In this document: positions 1 through 8,419 of the stretch, in pieces | How positions within the stretch are numbered: position 1 is the stretch's first letter | How the letters are laid out: each line of letters begins with the position of its first letter | NCBI GenBank assembly: GCA_035403465.1 | Contig: DAONFG010000006.1 | Location: forward strand, 1-64,000 | Length of the DNA stretch: 64,000 nt | Direction of reading: 5' to 3' | Source of the DNA: JAAYBQ01 sp035403465 | GTDB lineage: Bacteria; Spirochaetota; UBA4802; UBA5550 | Made by a program: the position numbers and the translations under genes | Notes under the pieces: generated by a model | What the model saw: only the letters and a program-made list of their open reading frames with translations | What the model was told of the DNA's origin: nothing | Databases searched by the model: none

Positions 1-305
1 TTATGCCCTCACCCGCCCTCCGGGCACCCTCTCCCAACGCGACAGGTTCACTGTGCAGGCACTTCTTCCTGGGAGAGGGGTTAACCGGGACTTGTTTGCG
101 GTTTATGCCCTCACCCGCCCTCCGGGCACCCTCTCCCAACGCGACAGGTTCACTGTGTAGATACTTTCTCCTGGGAGAGGGATTAACCGGAACTTGTTTG
201 CGGTTTATGCCCTCACCCGCCCGCTGGGCACCCTCTCCCGACGCGACAGGTTCGCTGTGCAGATACTTCCTCCTGGGAGAGGGGATTTGCCAGGACTTGT
301 TTGCT
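1..305. repeat. 102-bp tandem repeat, three copies
   Basis: Three direct copies begin at 1, 103 and 205, giving an exact 102-bp period with scattered substitutions. Each starts with TTATGCCCTCACCCGCC and contains the inverted pair CCCTCTCCCA / TGGGAGAGGG (27-36 and 70-79 in copy 1). The unit is a multiple of three, so a 130-codon frame stays open across it. That frame has no Shine-Dalgarno and its product would be the repeat itself, so it is not called as a gene. Confidence 0.9.
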
Positions 306-338
306 GTTCAACTTATACCATCAAAAGTTTATGCTGTA

Positions 339-398
339 CCCTCGCCCTTGCGAAGCATGGGAGAGGGTGGACGGCCGCCAGGCTCGTCCGGGTGAGGG
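339..398. repeat. Inverted, diverged relative of the 102-bp repeat
   Basis: The segment carries CCCTCGCCC at its left end and GGGAGAGGGTGGACGG and GGGTGAGGG further right. These are the reverse complements of the CCCTCACCC and CCCTCTCCC arms of the upstream tandem repeat. It therefore looks like a fourth, opposite-facing member of the family. A GCTCTGACCCCC half-site at 431-442 lies just beyond it. Confidence 0.6.
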
Positions 399-543
399 CA
401 TGCGGATTCAAGACGGCCATACAGTACATTGCTCTGACCCCCGTTTTTATCTAAAAAATCCCCCCAAACAAAAAAAATTTTTTATTCTTTTGCATTTATC
501 AACGTAGTATATGTATAGTCATCCTGGCACAATGGAGATAAAA

Positions 544-2709
544 ATGCAGCAGAATATCACAGTACACTGCAGAGAGATACTTAAAGATATATTCGGATAC
601 GACGATTTCCGTCCGCTCCAGGAGGAGATAATAAGTTCCGCCCTTTCCGGCAGGGATTCACTTGTTGTAATGCCTACGGGCGGCGGTAAATCCCTGTGCT
701 ACCAGATTCCGGCGCTCATTTTCCAGGGACTTACGGTTGTTGTATCACCGCTGATTTCACTCATGAAAGACCAGGTTGACCAGATGAAGCAGCTCGGCAT
801 AGACGCGATTCTGCTGAACAGTTCTATTACGCGGGATGAGTACAATACCGGAATAGATATGATCCGGAATAATAAAGTCAGGCTGCTCTATGTTGCGCCC
901 GAGACCCTTCTTAAAAACGAAATGATCGCCCTGCTCGCATCAGTTAAGGTTGACTGCCTGGCAATTGACGAGGCTCACTGCATCTCTGAATGGGGACACG
1001 ATTTCAGGCCCGAGTACCGGCTGATAGCGCAGGTGCGGAAAAAATTTCCGACAACAGTCTGCATGGCACTGACTGCTACGGCTACAGAGCGGGTGCGCGC
1101 TGACATCAGGAAAAACCTCGGGTTTACAGAATCATCGGACTTTATTGCAAGCTTCAACCGCGATAACCTCTTCTACCGCATTATGCCAAAAAATCATCCA
1201 CTGGAGCAGACGATAGATTTTCTGAACAAACATAAAGATGAATCAGGAATAATTTACACATTCTCGCGCGGTAATGTTGACAGGATTTATGACTCTCTGA
1301 AAAAGCTAAGATTTTCTGTGCGGCCATACCACGCCGGTCTTTCTGATTCAGAACGAAAAGAAAACCAGGAACTATTTCTGAAAGACGAAGTACAGATCAT
1401 TGTTGCCACTATAGCATTCGGTATGGGTATTCACAAAACCAATGTCAGGTTTGTCCTTCATTTTGATCTCCCAAAAAGCATTGAAGCATATTACCAGGAG
1501 ACCGGGCGCGCGGGCCGTGACGGCGTTAAGTCCGAATGCCTGCTGCTCTACAGCTATTCAGATATTCATAAAATCAGGTATTTCATAAACCAGAAAACTG
1601 ATGAGACTGAAAAGCAGGCATCACTGACACAGCTTGACGCGCTTGTAGCTTACGCTGATTCAGGCAGATGCCGCCGCATACCTCTCATTACATACTTTGG
1701 TGAACCCTATAGCATAGAAAACTGCGGCATGTGCGACAACTGTGCTGATCCCGGGGAATCTGCTGAAGATATTACGACACAGGCGCAGATGTTTCTTTCA
1801 TGCATCAAACGGACAGGGGAAAAATTCGGTGCAGGTCACATTATTGACGTTCTGCGGGGCTCGCGCTCAAAAAAAATTACCGGCTTCGGGCACAACCTTC
1901 TGCCGACATACGGTATTGGTAGAGATTTGTCTAAAGCGCTGTGGCAGGGGCTTGCACAGGAGTTTATCCGCAATGGCCTGGTTTTCCAGGACACTGGAAG
2001 CTATGGCGAACTGAGGATAACCGGTAAAGGCTACAGTGTAATGAAGGGGGACGAACCGGTTTCCGGAAAAACAACCGTGACCAGGGAGAAACATTCAGTA
2101 ACCGGCACTGCTGCTGATTATGACAGCAGACTGTTCGAAATCCTGCGCGAAAAGAGAAGGGAACTTGCAGCAGCAGAAAATGTTCCGCCCTATGTTGTAT
2201 TTTCCGACAAAACACTTATTGATATATGCACCAGGTATCCGCAAAGTATTGAGGAGCTGACAAGTATTCACGGCATTGGAACACACAAGATGCAGAAGTA
2301 CGGCGGGAGTATTCTCACAATTGTAAAAAGTTACTGTGCTGAAAACAATCTTGAATCGAAATCGGTACAAGTACCATCTCAGCACGAACACTTGAAAACT
2401 CCGCGGCATGTACAGATAGGCCAGCTTTACAATTCAGGAAGTTCTATTACAGAAATCGAAGAAACTGCAGGGATTAAGCGAAGTACAATAATATCAAACC
2501 TGAATAAATTCATTCAGGATGGTCATTCAATAAAATCTGCGGGGCTTACATCACTGCTTCCAGGAGATACTGAACTGCTCACGCGGATCATCGCTGCTTT
2601 TGACAGGCACAGTACTGAATACCTGAAACCTGTATTTGAGGAGCTTGGCGGTATTGCGGATTATGACATGCTGCAAATTTGCAGGCTCTACTATTTGAGC
2701 AGAGAATAA
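544..2709 (+). CDS. recQ: ATP-dependent DNA helicase RecQ
   Basis: A 3'-5' superfamily 2 helicase acting in recombination and replication-fork repair. Walker A (TGGGKSLCYQIP), the DEAH box followed by CISEWGHDFRPEYR, and the RecQ signature QETGRAGRDG are all visible. A zinc-binding cysteine cluster (GRCRR... CGMCDNC), an RQC winged helix and an HRDC domain follow. A helix-turn-helix segment of the kind seen in long RecQ proteins closes the C-terminus. The start at 544 is preferred because GGAG at 534-537 sits 6 nt upstream; in-frame ATGs at 511 and 532 lack this spacing. The product is 721 residues, longer than the roughly 600 of E. coli RecQ because of the extra C-terminal domain. It converges on the minus-strand mtfA-like gene. 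Confidence 0.95.
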   Translation: MQQNITVHCREILKDIFGYDDFRPLQEEIISSALSGRDSLVVMPTGGGKSLCYQIPALIFQGLTVVVSPLISLMKDQVDQMKQLGIDAILLNSSITRDEYNTGIDMIRNNKVRLLYVAPETLLKNEMIALLASVKVDCLAIDEAHCISEWGHDFRPEYRLIAQVRKKFPTTVCMALTATATERVRADIRKNLGFTESSDFIASFNRDNLFYRIMPKNHPLEQTIDFLNKHKDESGIIYTFSRGNVDRIYDSLKKLRFSVRPYHAGLSDSERKENQELFLKDEVQIIVATIAFGMGIHKTNVRFVLHFDLPKSIEAYYQETGRAGRDGVKSECLLLYSYSDIHKIRYFINQKTDETEKQASLTQLDALVAYADSGRCRRIPLITYFGEPYSIENCGMCDNCADPGESAEDITTQAQMFLSCIKRTGEKFGAGHIIDVLRGSRSKKITGFGHNLLPTYGIGRDLSKALWQGLAQEFIRNGLVFQDTGSYGELRITGKGYSVMKGDEPVSGKTTVTREKHSVTGTAADYDSRLFEILREKRRELAAAENVPPYVVFSDKTLIDICTRYPQSIEELTSIHGIGTHKMQKYGGSILTIVKSYCAENNLESKSVQVPSQHEHLKTPRHVQIGQLYNSGSSITEIEETAGIKRSTIISNLNKFIQDGHSIKSAGLTSLLPGDTELLTRIIAAFDRHSTEYLKPVFEELGGIADYDMLQICRLYYLSRE

Positions 2710-2743
2710 AGCTGAAGGCCGGTATGATCTCCCCCCTGTCCTT

Positions 2744-3733
2744 TTACTTTTTCCTTAACGTCCTGATCCCTAAACTTTTCTTTGTCTCATCTACAATGGC
2801 AGAGGCCAGGTCCTGCCTGAACATTCGGCACATTATCTTATAAAGTGACGGGTGCTTCTCCTTCATCCTTTGCGGTTTCTCAAAGAAATATTCTCCGGCA
2901 ACTGCAAAAAACTCACCCCTGTCCTTTAAAGCGTATGGATTAAAATCCGAGCCTCCATGGATGAGCAGCTCCATTTCATCTTCAACAACCTGTTTCCAGT
3001 ATACCTGCTCATCCGCTGAAAGGAATAATGCCGGGATCCCGTCAATCTGCCCGTCACCTTCGTCAATCTTGTGCATAAACTCATGGAGCGCAACATTCTC
3101 ACCGTCATTCCGTGCAAAACCGGAAACCAGCGCCTCCTGTGAAATTATAACAGAAGATGTCCTGCTCACGACCATGCCCAGTATGTCACGCCTGCTGCCC
3201 GAAAAATTAAAATCTTCATCAAAATTTCCGGGATAGACCAGAACCTCGTCAAGCATATCATATTCCCAGTCGGGAATCCTGAACACAGGTATCACTGCTG
3301 CTGCGGCAATGAGGATTTTCAGGTCATCATCAACAGGGGCTCTGACCCCGCTATTGTTATCACTGGAGGAATCAGGGGCTCTAACCCCGGTTATCCTCAC
3401 TTCGTCCAGGAAGAGCTGAACCTTCTTCCTGAACAGGTGCCTGTCGTCTTCGTTTAACCGGTTGTAGAACATGACCTTATCAGACAGCTTATTCTCCCAT
3501 TCATCCGGGAAAGGTGTAATGAGGACTTTTTTTCTTCTGCGGTATTTCCTGGTGAGATAAAAATTTAATAAAATGAAAATTCCGGCAGCAATAAAGGGAA
3601 TAGTATTAATACCGTTAATTTGCGCAACCCTGAGTCCTTCCGCAACAGCCCCACCTATAAATGCTGTTATCAGGGATATAACTGCGGAAAAAATCCTGTT
3701 TACCTTGTACCGTGTTGTAAAAAGAAGATCCAT
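2744..3733 (-). CDS. M90/MtfA-family zinc metallopeptidase with N-terminal membrane segments
   Basis: The protein has two hydrophobic segments (about residues 15-32 and 45-60), then a cytoplasmic MtfA-like domain. The zinc motif HEFMHK (H217, E218, H221) is followed by DEGDGQIDGIP, the hallmark of peptidase family M90. A further family pattern, GEFFAVAGEYFFEKP, comes later. In E. coli MtfA binds the glucose regulator Mlc, but no Mlc is seen here. Residues about 115-133 contain GVRAP twice, 13 residues apart. They are encoded by two direct copies of a dispersed GGGGCTCTGACCCC repeat, where relatives have a short linker. The start codon overlaps the stop of the upstream gene by 1 nt (TAATG), so translation is probably coupled. 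Confidence 0.85.
   Translation of the reverse strand: MDLLFTTRYKVNRIFSAVISLITAFIGGAVAEGLRVAQINGINTIPFIAAGIFILLNFYLTRKYRRRKKVLITPFPDEWENKLSDKVMFYNRLNEDDRHLFRKKVQLFLDEVRITGVRAPDSSSDNNSGVRAPVDDDLKILIAAAAVIPVFRIPDWEYDMLDEVLVYPGNFDEDFNFSGSRRDILGMVVSRTSSVIISQEALVSGFARNDGENVALHEFMHKIDEGDGQIDGIPALFLSADEQVYWKQVVEDEMELLIHGGSDFNPYALKDRGEFFAVAGEYFFEKPQRMKEKHPSLYKIMCRMFRQDLASAIVDETKKSLGIRTLRKK
3336..3388. repeat. Pair of GGGGCTCTGACCCC repeat half-sites inside the M90 peptidase gene
   Basis: GGGGCTCTGACCCC lies at 3336-3349 and GGGGCTCTAACCCC at 3375-3388, 39 bp apart and therefore in frame. The same word forms the arms of the hairpin at 5874-5911. The repeat appears to have been absorbed into the coding region without breaking it. 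Confidence 0.85.
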
Positions 3734-4533
3734 TATACGCTCATTTTAATGGCATCGATGTCGCGTTCAACCTTGACCAGCCGTGCGGTAAGTCTCTCAA
3801 GGGACTGCTCAATCCTCTCCTTCTCTGTTTCAAGGAAGCGCAGGCGTGTTTCAAACTCCTTGTCCGGCTTTAGCCCGGCCTTGATCATGTCAAGGCTCAT
3901 ATTGTCGCCGAAATAAGCCTGCTCCACCCCCTTGCGCAGGTCCTCATCTGCTATGCGCGCCACCATTTTCATGTTCTCGTAGCCCATCTCGGGATTTATG
4001 TCCAGCGCGTGGGTCTTGATCATGATCTTCGCCTCGTTCCTGTGAACGCCAAGTATCCGGTCAACGTAATCCTCGAAGTTCGCATTGTACTTCCTGCACA
4101 GCTCACGCGCCTCCATGAGCAGCGCACCGAACTCCTTCATCAGGTAACCGTTTTTTATCATGTAATCATTTTTAATCTTCTCTGTAAGAGCGCGGAATTC
4201 CGCCTGGGATTCAAAAACATTGTCATAAATCCCCATCTCCTCTGCCTTGAAGAGCAGTGTGTGGAAAATATTCCAGAACTGTATTGTATGCGCGCGGGTC
4301 GATACAGGGGCGGTAGCCTTCATAAACTGGACATGGTGCGCGTACTCATGGATCGCAGTGTACATGAGCTGGTTGTCATCTATAAAATTCTTGTTGTGCA
4401 GGATAATCTCTTTCCTGTCCGGGTAATAAAGCCCGTTCACCTTGTTGCTGTGCTTGCCCGAAAATGTGACAGCGAAGTCCTCCTTCACTGTTTCTATCTG
4501 CAGCAGTTTATCCTTAACCTGTTCCTGGTTCAT
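3733..4533 (-). CDS. Putative SprT-like zincin with C-terminal coiled coil
   Basis: No close family is recognised with certainty. The zinc-protease-type motif IHEYAHHVQF (H62, E63, H66) is followed by AHTIQFW (H82). That places a third histidine much as in the HExxH...HGxxF arrangement of SprT-like proteins. The stretch before it (GLYYPDRKEIILHNKNF) also resembles the SprT lead-in strand. The last 60 residues are charged and predicted coiled coil (ETEKERIEQSLERLTARLVK). The gene is 1 bp downstream of a CheB-like gene and overlaps the M90 peptidase gene by 1 nt. Two metallopeptidase-like proteins and an esterase would thus be made from one transcript. The substrate is unknown. Confidence 0.55.
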   Translation of the reverse strand: MNQEQVKDKLLQIETVKEDFAVTFSGKHSNKVNGLYYPDRKEIILHNKNFIDDNQLMYTAIHEYAHHVQFMKATAPVSTRAHTIQFWNIFHTLLFKAEEMGIYDNVFESQAEFRALTEKIKNDYMIKNGYLMKEFGALLMEARELCRKYNANFEDYVDRILGVHRNEAKIMIKTHALDINPEMGYENMKMVARIADEDLRKGVEQAYFGDNMSLDMIKAGLKPDKEFETRLRFLETEKERIEQSLERLTARLVKVERDIDAIKMSV

Positions 4534-4534
4534 G

Positions 4535-5113
4535 TTATAGTCCGTTTAAATATTTTATCATTTCTTCCGGCGACAGGACGATCCGGACCCCGCCTTTTTT
4601 TATTGCCTCGCGGTTCATGCCGAATACAACCGAAGACTGCTCATCCTGCGCCATTGTAAGGAAGCCCTTTGAATGTAGACGCACCATGGCCCTGACCCCG
4701 TCAGCGCACATGCCTGTCATCATGATCGGTATGATCCGTGCAGGGTCATGAGGCTCGGCTGAACTGAAAAGCATCTCTATAGAGGGCCTGAACCGGTTTA
4801 CAGGCTCATCATCTGATATGAGTACCCGGTACGGCGTCTCCCTGCCCAGCATCATGTGCCTGTTTCCCGGAGCTATGTAAGCGGTTCCCGGAACGATCAG
4901 TAATCCGCTATGCCCCTCGATAACTTCAAACGGGGTGTTTTTATCCAGGCGCTGCGCCCACATTGCCGTATAACCCTCGGGCATGTGTTGTGCTACCAGT
5001 ACTCCGAATTTCTCAGGGTTAAGCTCTTTAAGAAGTTTTTCAACTACAGGAAGCCCTCCGGTCGATGACCCGAGCATTATTATCCTGAAATTGTCAGATG
5101 ATTTATCATTCAT
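4535..5113 (-). CDS. Stand-alone CheB-type methylesterase domain (no receiver)
   Basis: The 192-residue protein is essentially a bare CheB catalytic domain. The serine motif GSSTGGLP, the histidine motif AQHMPEGYT and the aspartate motif MTGMCADG match the Ser-His-Asp triad of chemoreceptor glutamate methylesterase/deamidase. There is no N-terminal receiver domain, so its activity cannot be controlled by CheA phosphorylation in the usual way. A second, full-length receiver-CheB protein is encoded at 20147-21184. It heads a tight cluster with two HExxH proteins rather than sitting with chemotaxis genes. Cys replaces the usual Gly in the MTGMG segment. Confidence 0.85.
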   Translation of the reverse strand: MNDKSSDNFRIIMLGSSTGGLPVVEKLLKELNPEKFGVLVAQHMPEGYTAMWAQRLDKNTPFEVIEGHSGLLIVPGTAYIAPGNRHMMLGRETPYRVLISDDEPVNRFRPSIEMLFSSAEPHDPARIIPIMMTGMCADGVRAMVRLHSKGFLTMAQDEQSSVVFGMNREAIKKGGVRIVLSPEEMIKYLNGL

Positions 5114-5143
5114 TAAATGGAAATTCCCGACCTGTCATTCTGC

Positions 5144-5635
5144 CTAATTAACCGGCCCGAAAGCGCTTCCGATATTTATAAGTGCATATGGCACTGCAGT
5201 AGCCAGTACTGTTGATTCCTTTACACCTTTCACTATTTCAAAATTTACTATCATAAAATCATACTGCCAGAATGCAGATCGTTTCCTTGCGGAAAGGCCG
5301 TCAACAATAGTATACATCTTACTCCTGTTACCTTCATTGAAAAGGTCTCCGGAAAGTAAAAACCTGTCCAGGGCTTCTTTCCTCTCCTTACCTGCTTCAA
5401 AATACGAAAAATTCCATGCAACAGCAGATAAATACATCATTGTCTTGAACTGGACCGTATTCTCCTTGTCAATCCCCGAAAGCAGGTTCGAGGCAAAATC
5501 GAGCAGAATGTTTGAAATCCTCCTCCCCTGGAATTCCAGAAGGAGGGCATCCTCGGGGAATACATCAATGGGGAGAAGATCCATCTTGAATCTGTCCAGA
5601 TCTCTTCGTCTTTTTCTGAAATTTGTATTAGTCAT
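5144..5635 (-). CDS. Hypothetical protein, 163 residues
   Basis: No family is recognised. The N-terminus is very basic (FRKRRRDLDRFK) and the remainder looks soluble and mostly helical, with no signal peptide or clear membrane segment. It lies 30 bp upstream of the stand-alone CheB gene on the same strand and may be the first gene of that cluster. A 24-bp perfect palindrome lies 54 bp upstream of its start and is a candidate operator. Confidence 0.6.
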   Translation of the reverse strand: MTNTNFRKRRRDLDRFKMDLLPIDVFPEDALLLEFQGRRISNILLDFASNLLSGIDKENTVQFKTMMYLSAVAWNFSYFEAGKERKEALDRFLLSGDLFNEGNRSKMYTIVDGLSARKRSAFWQYDFMIVNFEIVKGVKESTVLATAVPYALINIGSAFGPVN

Positions 5636-5688
5636 AAATATTACCTGTATTTTTTCATATATCTTTGTGCATCCTGGGATGCATATAG

Positions 5689-5712
5689 TATAGAATAAAT
5701 ATTTATTCTATA
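5689..5712. promoter_or_regulatory. 24-bp perfect palindrome, candidate operator
   Basis: TATAGAATAAAT is followed immediately by its reverse complement ATTTATTCTATA. A smaller inverted repeat (TGCATCC / GGATGCA) lies just left of it. It sits between the divergent hypothetical gene (starts 5635, minus) and the HAD phosphatase gene (starts 5913, plus). The symmetry suits a dimeric regulator, but no cognate regulator gene is adjacent. Confidence 0.4.
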
Positions 5713-5718
5713 TATTCT

Positions 5719-5743
5719 GTCATACCCGCGAAGGCGGGTATCC
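5719..5743. repeat. Dispersed 25-bp hairpin repeat, copy 1
   Basis: GTCATACCCGC, loop GAAG-like, GCGGGTAT and CC form an imperfect palindrome. It matches the reverse complement of 53821-53845 at 21 of 25 positions. The four differences form two compensated base pairs. This is the widespread GTCATTCCCG-type intergenic repeat. Confidence 0.75.
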
Positions 5744-5871
5744 ATCAAATTTAAAATTCCGGATTCCAGCCTTTGAGCTTTTTAAAAACAATTTTATCAT
5801 CGGTAAATTATGTAAAGACATTTTAGTATACAGGAATAATTTTAAAAAACGCAGATTTTGCTTGAAACAGG

Positions 5872-5911
5872 GGGGCTCTGACCCCTTTTGGTAATAAAAG
5901 GGGTCAGAGCC
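5872..5911. repeat. GGGGTCAGAGCC hairpin repeat overlapping a ribosome-binding region
   Basis: GGCTCTGACCCCTTTT (5874-5889) and AAAAGGGGTCAGAGCC (5896-5911) are perfect 16-bp inverted arms around a 6-nt loop. The right arm ends 1 nt before the ATG of the HAD gene. It holds the only purine-rich Shine-Dalgarno candidate (AAAAGGGG). The hairpin could hide that site in mRNA. Confidence 0.85.
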
Positions 5912-5912
5912 T

Positions 5913-6596
5913 ATGGTTACAGTACTTTTTGACATCGACGGAACAATCCTGAACTGCAACAGTGCAGGCCGTGCCTCGCTTATCCAGGCCACCAAAGAAA
6001 TCTTCGGCACAATAGGCAGGATGGAAAAAATCGATTTCCAGGGCAAGACCGATCCGGTAATCCTCAAGGAATCGCTTGAGATCATGGGCTTTTCACATTC
6101 AGAGATCGAGGAAAAATCGGACCTGCTGAAACAGCGTTATTTTATTCACCTTGAAGAGAATATTCATAAATACGAGGTGGTACTCTTCCCGGGTATTGTT
6201 GAGATTCTTGAGGCACTCTCATCAATGGATGATGTTATCCTCGGGCTGCTCACCGGTAATTTTTATGAAAGCGCGCGGATCAAGCTGGAGAGTCACGGTT
6301 TAAATAAGTTCTTTGAATTCGGCGCATTCGGCGATGATGCACCTGTGCGCAACCTGCTCCCTGCCGTGGCTAAAAAAAGGATAACTGAACTTTACGGGAT
6401 CGACATAGATTTTAATAATACATTCATAATCGGCGATACAGTTTATGACATACGCTGCGCAAAGTACGCCGGAGCTGTATCTGTTGCAGTTGGTACAGGA
6501 TGGGCTGACGTTGAGACCCTGCTTAACGAAAAGCCTGACCATTTTTTCAACGATTTAAGCGATACCGGGAAGTTTATGAGCCTGCTGGGCAGGTGA
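5913..6596 (+). CDS. HAD-superfamily hydrolase, phosphoglycolate phosphatase-like
   Basis: A Mg-dependent phosphomonoesterase of the HAD superfamily, probably acting on small phosphorylated metabolites in the cytoplasm. Motif I is FDIDGTIL at residues 6-13 (nucleophile and acid Asp). Motif II is LLTGN near residue 113. A motif III lysine follows, and motif IV is IIGDTVYDIRCA. A helical cap follows motif I, which together with the length of 227 residues fits the Gph/PGP type. The ATG directly abuts a dispersed hairpin repeat that supplies its ribosome-binding region. The true substrate cannot be told from sequence. The gene converges on murJ with no spacing. Confidence 0.85.
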   Translation: MVTVLFDIDGTILNCNSAGRASLIQATKEIFGTIGRMEKIDFQGKTDPVILKESLEIMGFSHSEIEEKSDLLKQRYFIHLEENIHKYEVVLFPGIVEILEALSSMDDVILGLLTGNFYESARIKLESHGLNKFFEFGAFGDDAPVRNLLPAVAKKRITELYGIDIDFNNTFIIGDTVYDIRCAKYAGAVSVAVGTGWADVETLLNEKPDHFFNDLSDTGKFMSLLGR

Positions 6597-8150
6597 TCAC
6601 GTAAAGTATGCTCTGACCCTCCTGTACAGGTAATGAGCCTCATCCACCCTGAATGCGAGCGCACACAGGAAATAAATCACTGCCCCGCCGCAAATTATGG
6701 TCATGAGCATAAATCCCCGCAGGTGACCCGGGCCATACTGCCAGTCAGTAAATCCTGCAGCATAAAAAACAGCCAGCCCCATCACTGCTGCCGATATAAC
6801 AATTTTTACCAGCTGTATTCCTATTCTCCCGCTAAAAATCATGCCCGGTTTCCTGGTAATATATACAATTAGGACCAATGACTGAACAAACGAAGCAGCA
6901 CAGCCTGCAAGTGTCAATCCTGCATGTTTCAGCGACGTATGCATCAGTACATACCCAAGCAATAGATTCAATGCTATTGAAATAGCCGCAGTAATTACAG
7001 GTATCTTCGTATCCTTAAATGTGTAGAATGCCGGGATCAGCACACGCGCCGCTGCCATAAAGATGAGCCCTGCCCCTGCCCAGACCAGCGACCTGTATGT
7101 CATGAGCGAATCCGTGTATGTGAAATTCCCATGCATAAAAATAACTGATATAACAGGCAGTCCTGCGGCCACAAGCCCTGCGGCCGCAGGCAGGGCAACA
7201 AAAAGTGCAGCTGAAACCGACCGGGTCAGGATTCTGTTCATGTCTGCAGCAGATTCAGCTGATGCCCTGACCCTGGACATCTCCGGCAGCATAACATTCC
7301 CGATGGAAACAATAAACACACCGAAAACAAGCTCTGTCATCCTGGTCGTGTAATAAATATACGAAACGCTCCCCTCCCCGATCATCGCGGCAAGCAGATT
7401 GCTCACCATGGCATTAACCTGGAAAGCTGCAATCCCGAAAACAGCCGGGATCATGGTGCTGAACACCCTGACAACATCGGGATGCCTGAAATTAAATGAC
7501 ACACTCAGCCTGAATCCCTGCCGTATCATATACGGGACCTGCAGCAGTACCTGGAGCATCCCGCCCAGCAGCACGCCGAAAGCCGCACCATATACAGGCT
7601 GTTCAAAAAATCTCCCTAAAAAAACGATGCCCGTAATCATCCCGATGTTAAGGAGTACGGTGGCAAATGCAGGGGCAAAGAATACTCCATGCGAATTCAG
7701 GTAGCCCATGGCAAATGAAACAAACGAGGAGAGGACCAGGAACGGCAGCATCAGGCGGGTAAGGTTTACCGACAGTACATTGAGTCCGGGGCTCATCCCG
7801 TCACCGGCAAAAACCGCCGTTATCTGCGGGGCCAGGATCAGCCCTGCAGCCGCAATCAGGGATACGGCAAATGTCTGGAGTACGAGTACATCGGAGGCGA
7901 GTCTCTGCGATTTATCCCTCCCGTTTTTCACAAGCGACTCTGTGTATACAGGAATAAATGAAACAGAAAGTGCGCCTTCGGCAACCAGTCTCCTGAACAG
8001 GTTGGGAATCATAAATGCGATGAAAAAAATATCGGCTACCTTTCCAGCACCGAAATACGCGGCCATCAGCAGGTCGCGTACAAGTCCCAGTATGCGGCTT
8101 GCAAGTGTAGCCAGTGCAACTGTTCCAAGAGATTTTGCCAGTGATGCCAT
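6597..8150 (-). CDS. murJ: Lipid II flippase MurJ
   Basis: A polytopic inner-membrane protein of the MOP superfamily that moves lipid II across the cytoplasmic membrane for peptidoglycan synthesis. The N-terminus (SLGTVALATLASRILGLVRD) is the classic MurJ/MviN opening. The residues FFIAFMIPNLFRRLVAEGALS are the highly conserved first-loop segment with the functional arginines. About 14 hydrophobic helices follow. The start at 8150 (MASLAKSLG) gives 517 residues, matching the family. A longer reading from 8198 adds a non-homologous, poorly hydrophobic leader. It stands alone, convergent with the HAD phosphatase gene. Confidence 0.93.
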   Translation of the reverse strand: MASLAKSLGTVALATLASRILGLVRDLLMAAYFGAGKVADIFFIAFMIPNLFRRLVAEGALSVSFIPVYTESLVKNGRDKSQRLASDVLVLQTFAVSLIAAAGLILAPQITAVFAGDGMSPGLNVLSVNLTRLMLPFLVLSSFVSFAMGYLNSHGVFFAPAFATVLLNIGMITGIVFLGRFFEQPVYGAAFGVLLGGMLQVLLQVPYMIRQGFRLSVSFNFRHPDVVRVFSTMIPAVFGIAAFQVNAMVSNLLAAMIGEGSVSYIYYTTRMTELVFGVFIVSIGNVMLPEMSRVRASAESAADMNRILTRSVSAALFVALPAAAGLVAAGLPVISVIFMHGNFTYTDSLMTYRSLVWAGAGLIFMAAARVLIPAFYTFKDTKIPVITAAISIALNLLLGYVLMHTSLKHAGLTLAGCAASFVQSLVLIVYITRKPGMIFSGRIGIQLVKIVISAAVMGLAVFYAAGFTDWQYGPGHLRGFMLMTIICGGAVIYFLCALAFRVDEAHYLYRRVRAYFT

Positions 8151-8419
8151 AATTAACCGGGCTCCATTAACTTCATGAAACAGGTTGCATTGCAACAAGT
8201 CAAACAGAATTAATATTCAGTTTAACACCTGCGCTAAAGTTATTCCACCCGCGCCAAAAAGTATTGACAGTTTTCCCCCGCTCGTCTATCTGATTGGCGA
8301 TACCGGCTGAAACCGGTATTTCAGGAATTATTAAGCAACTGTTCTTATTCCAGCATTGCCGCAGCTTTAATCCCTGTAATGATTTTTTTTTAACAAAACA
8401 ATTGACCCGGACCTGTAGA

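Noticed and set aside
3..395. 130-codon open frame across the tandem repeats
   Set aside because: It is open only because the repeat is 102 bp; there is no Shine-Dalgarno and no non-repeat sequence.
522..545. Sigma-54 promoter (TGGCAC) before recQ
   Set aside because: The TTGCA half is missing at the required spacing.
4009..4659. 216-codon plus-strand frame opposite the SprT-like gene
   Set aside because: Antisense shadow of a coding gene; composition is not protein-like.
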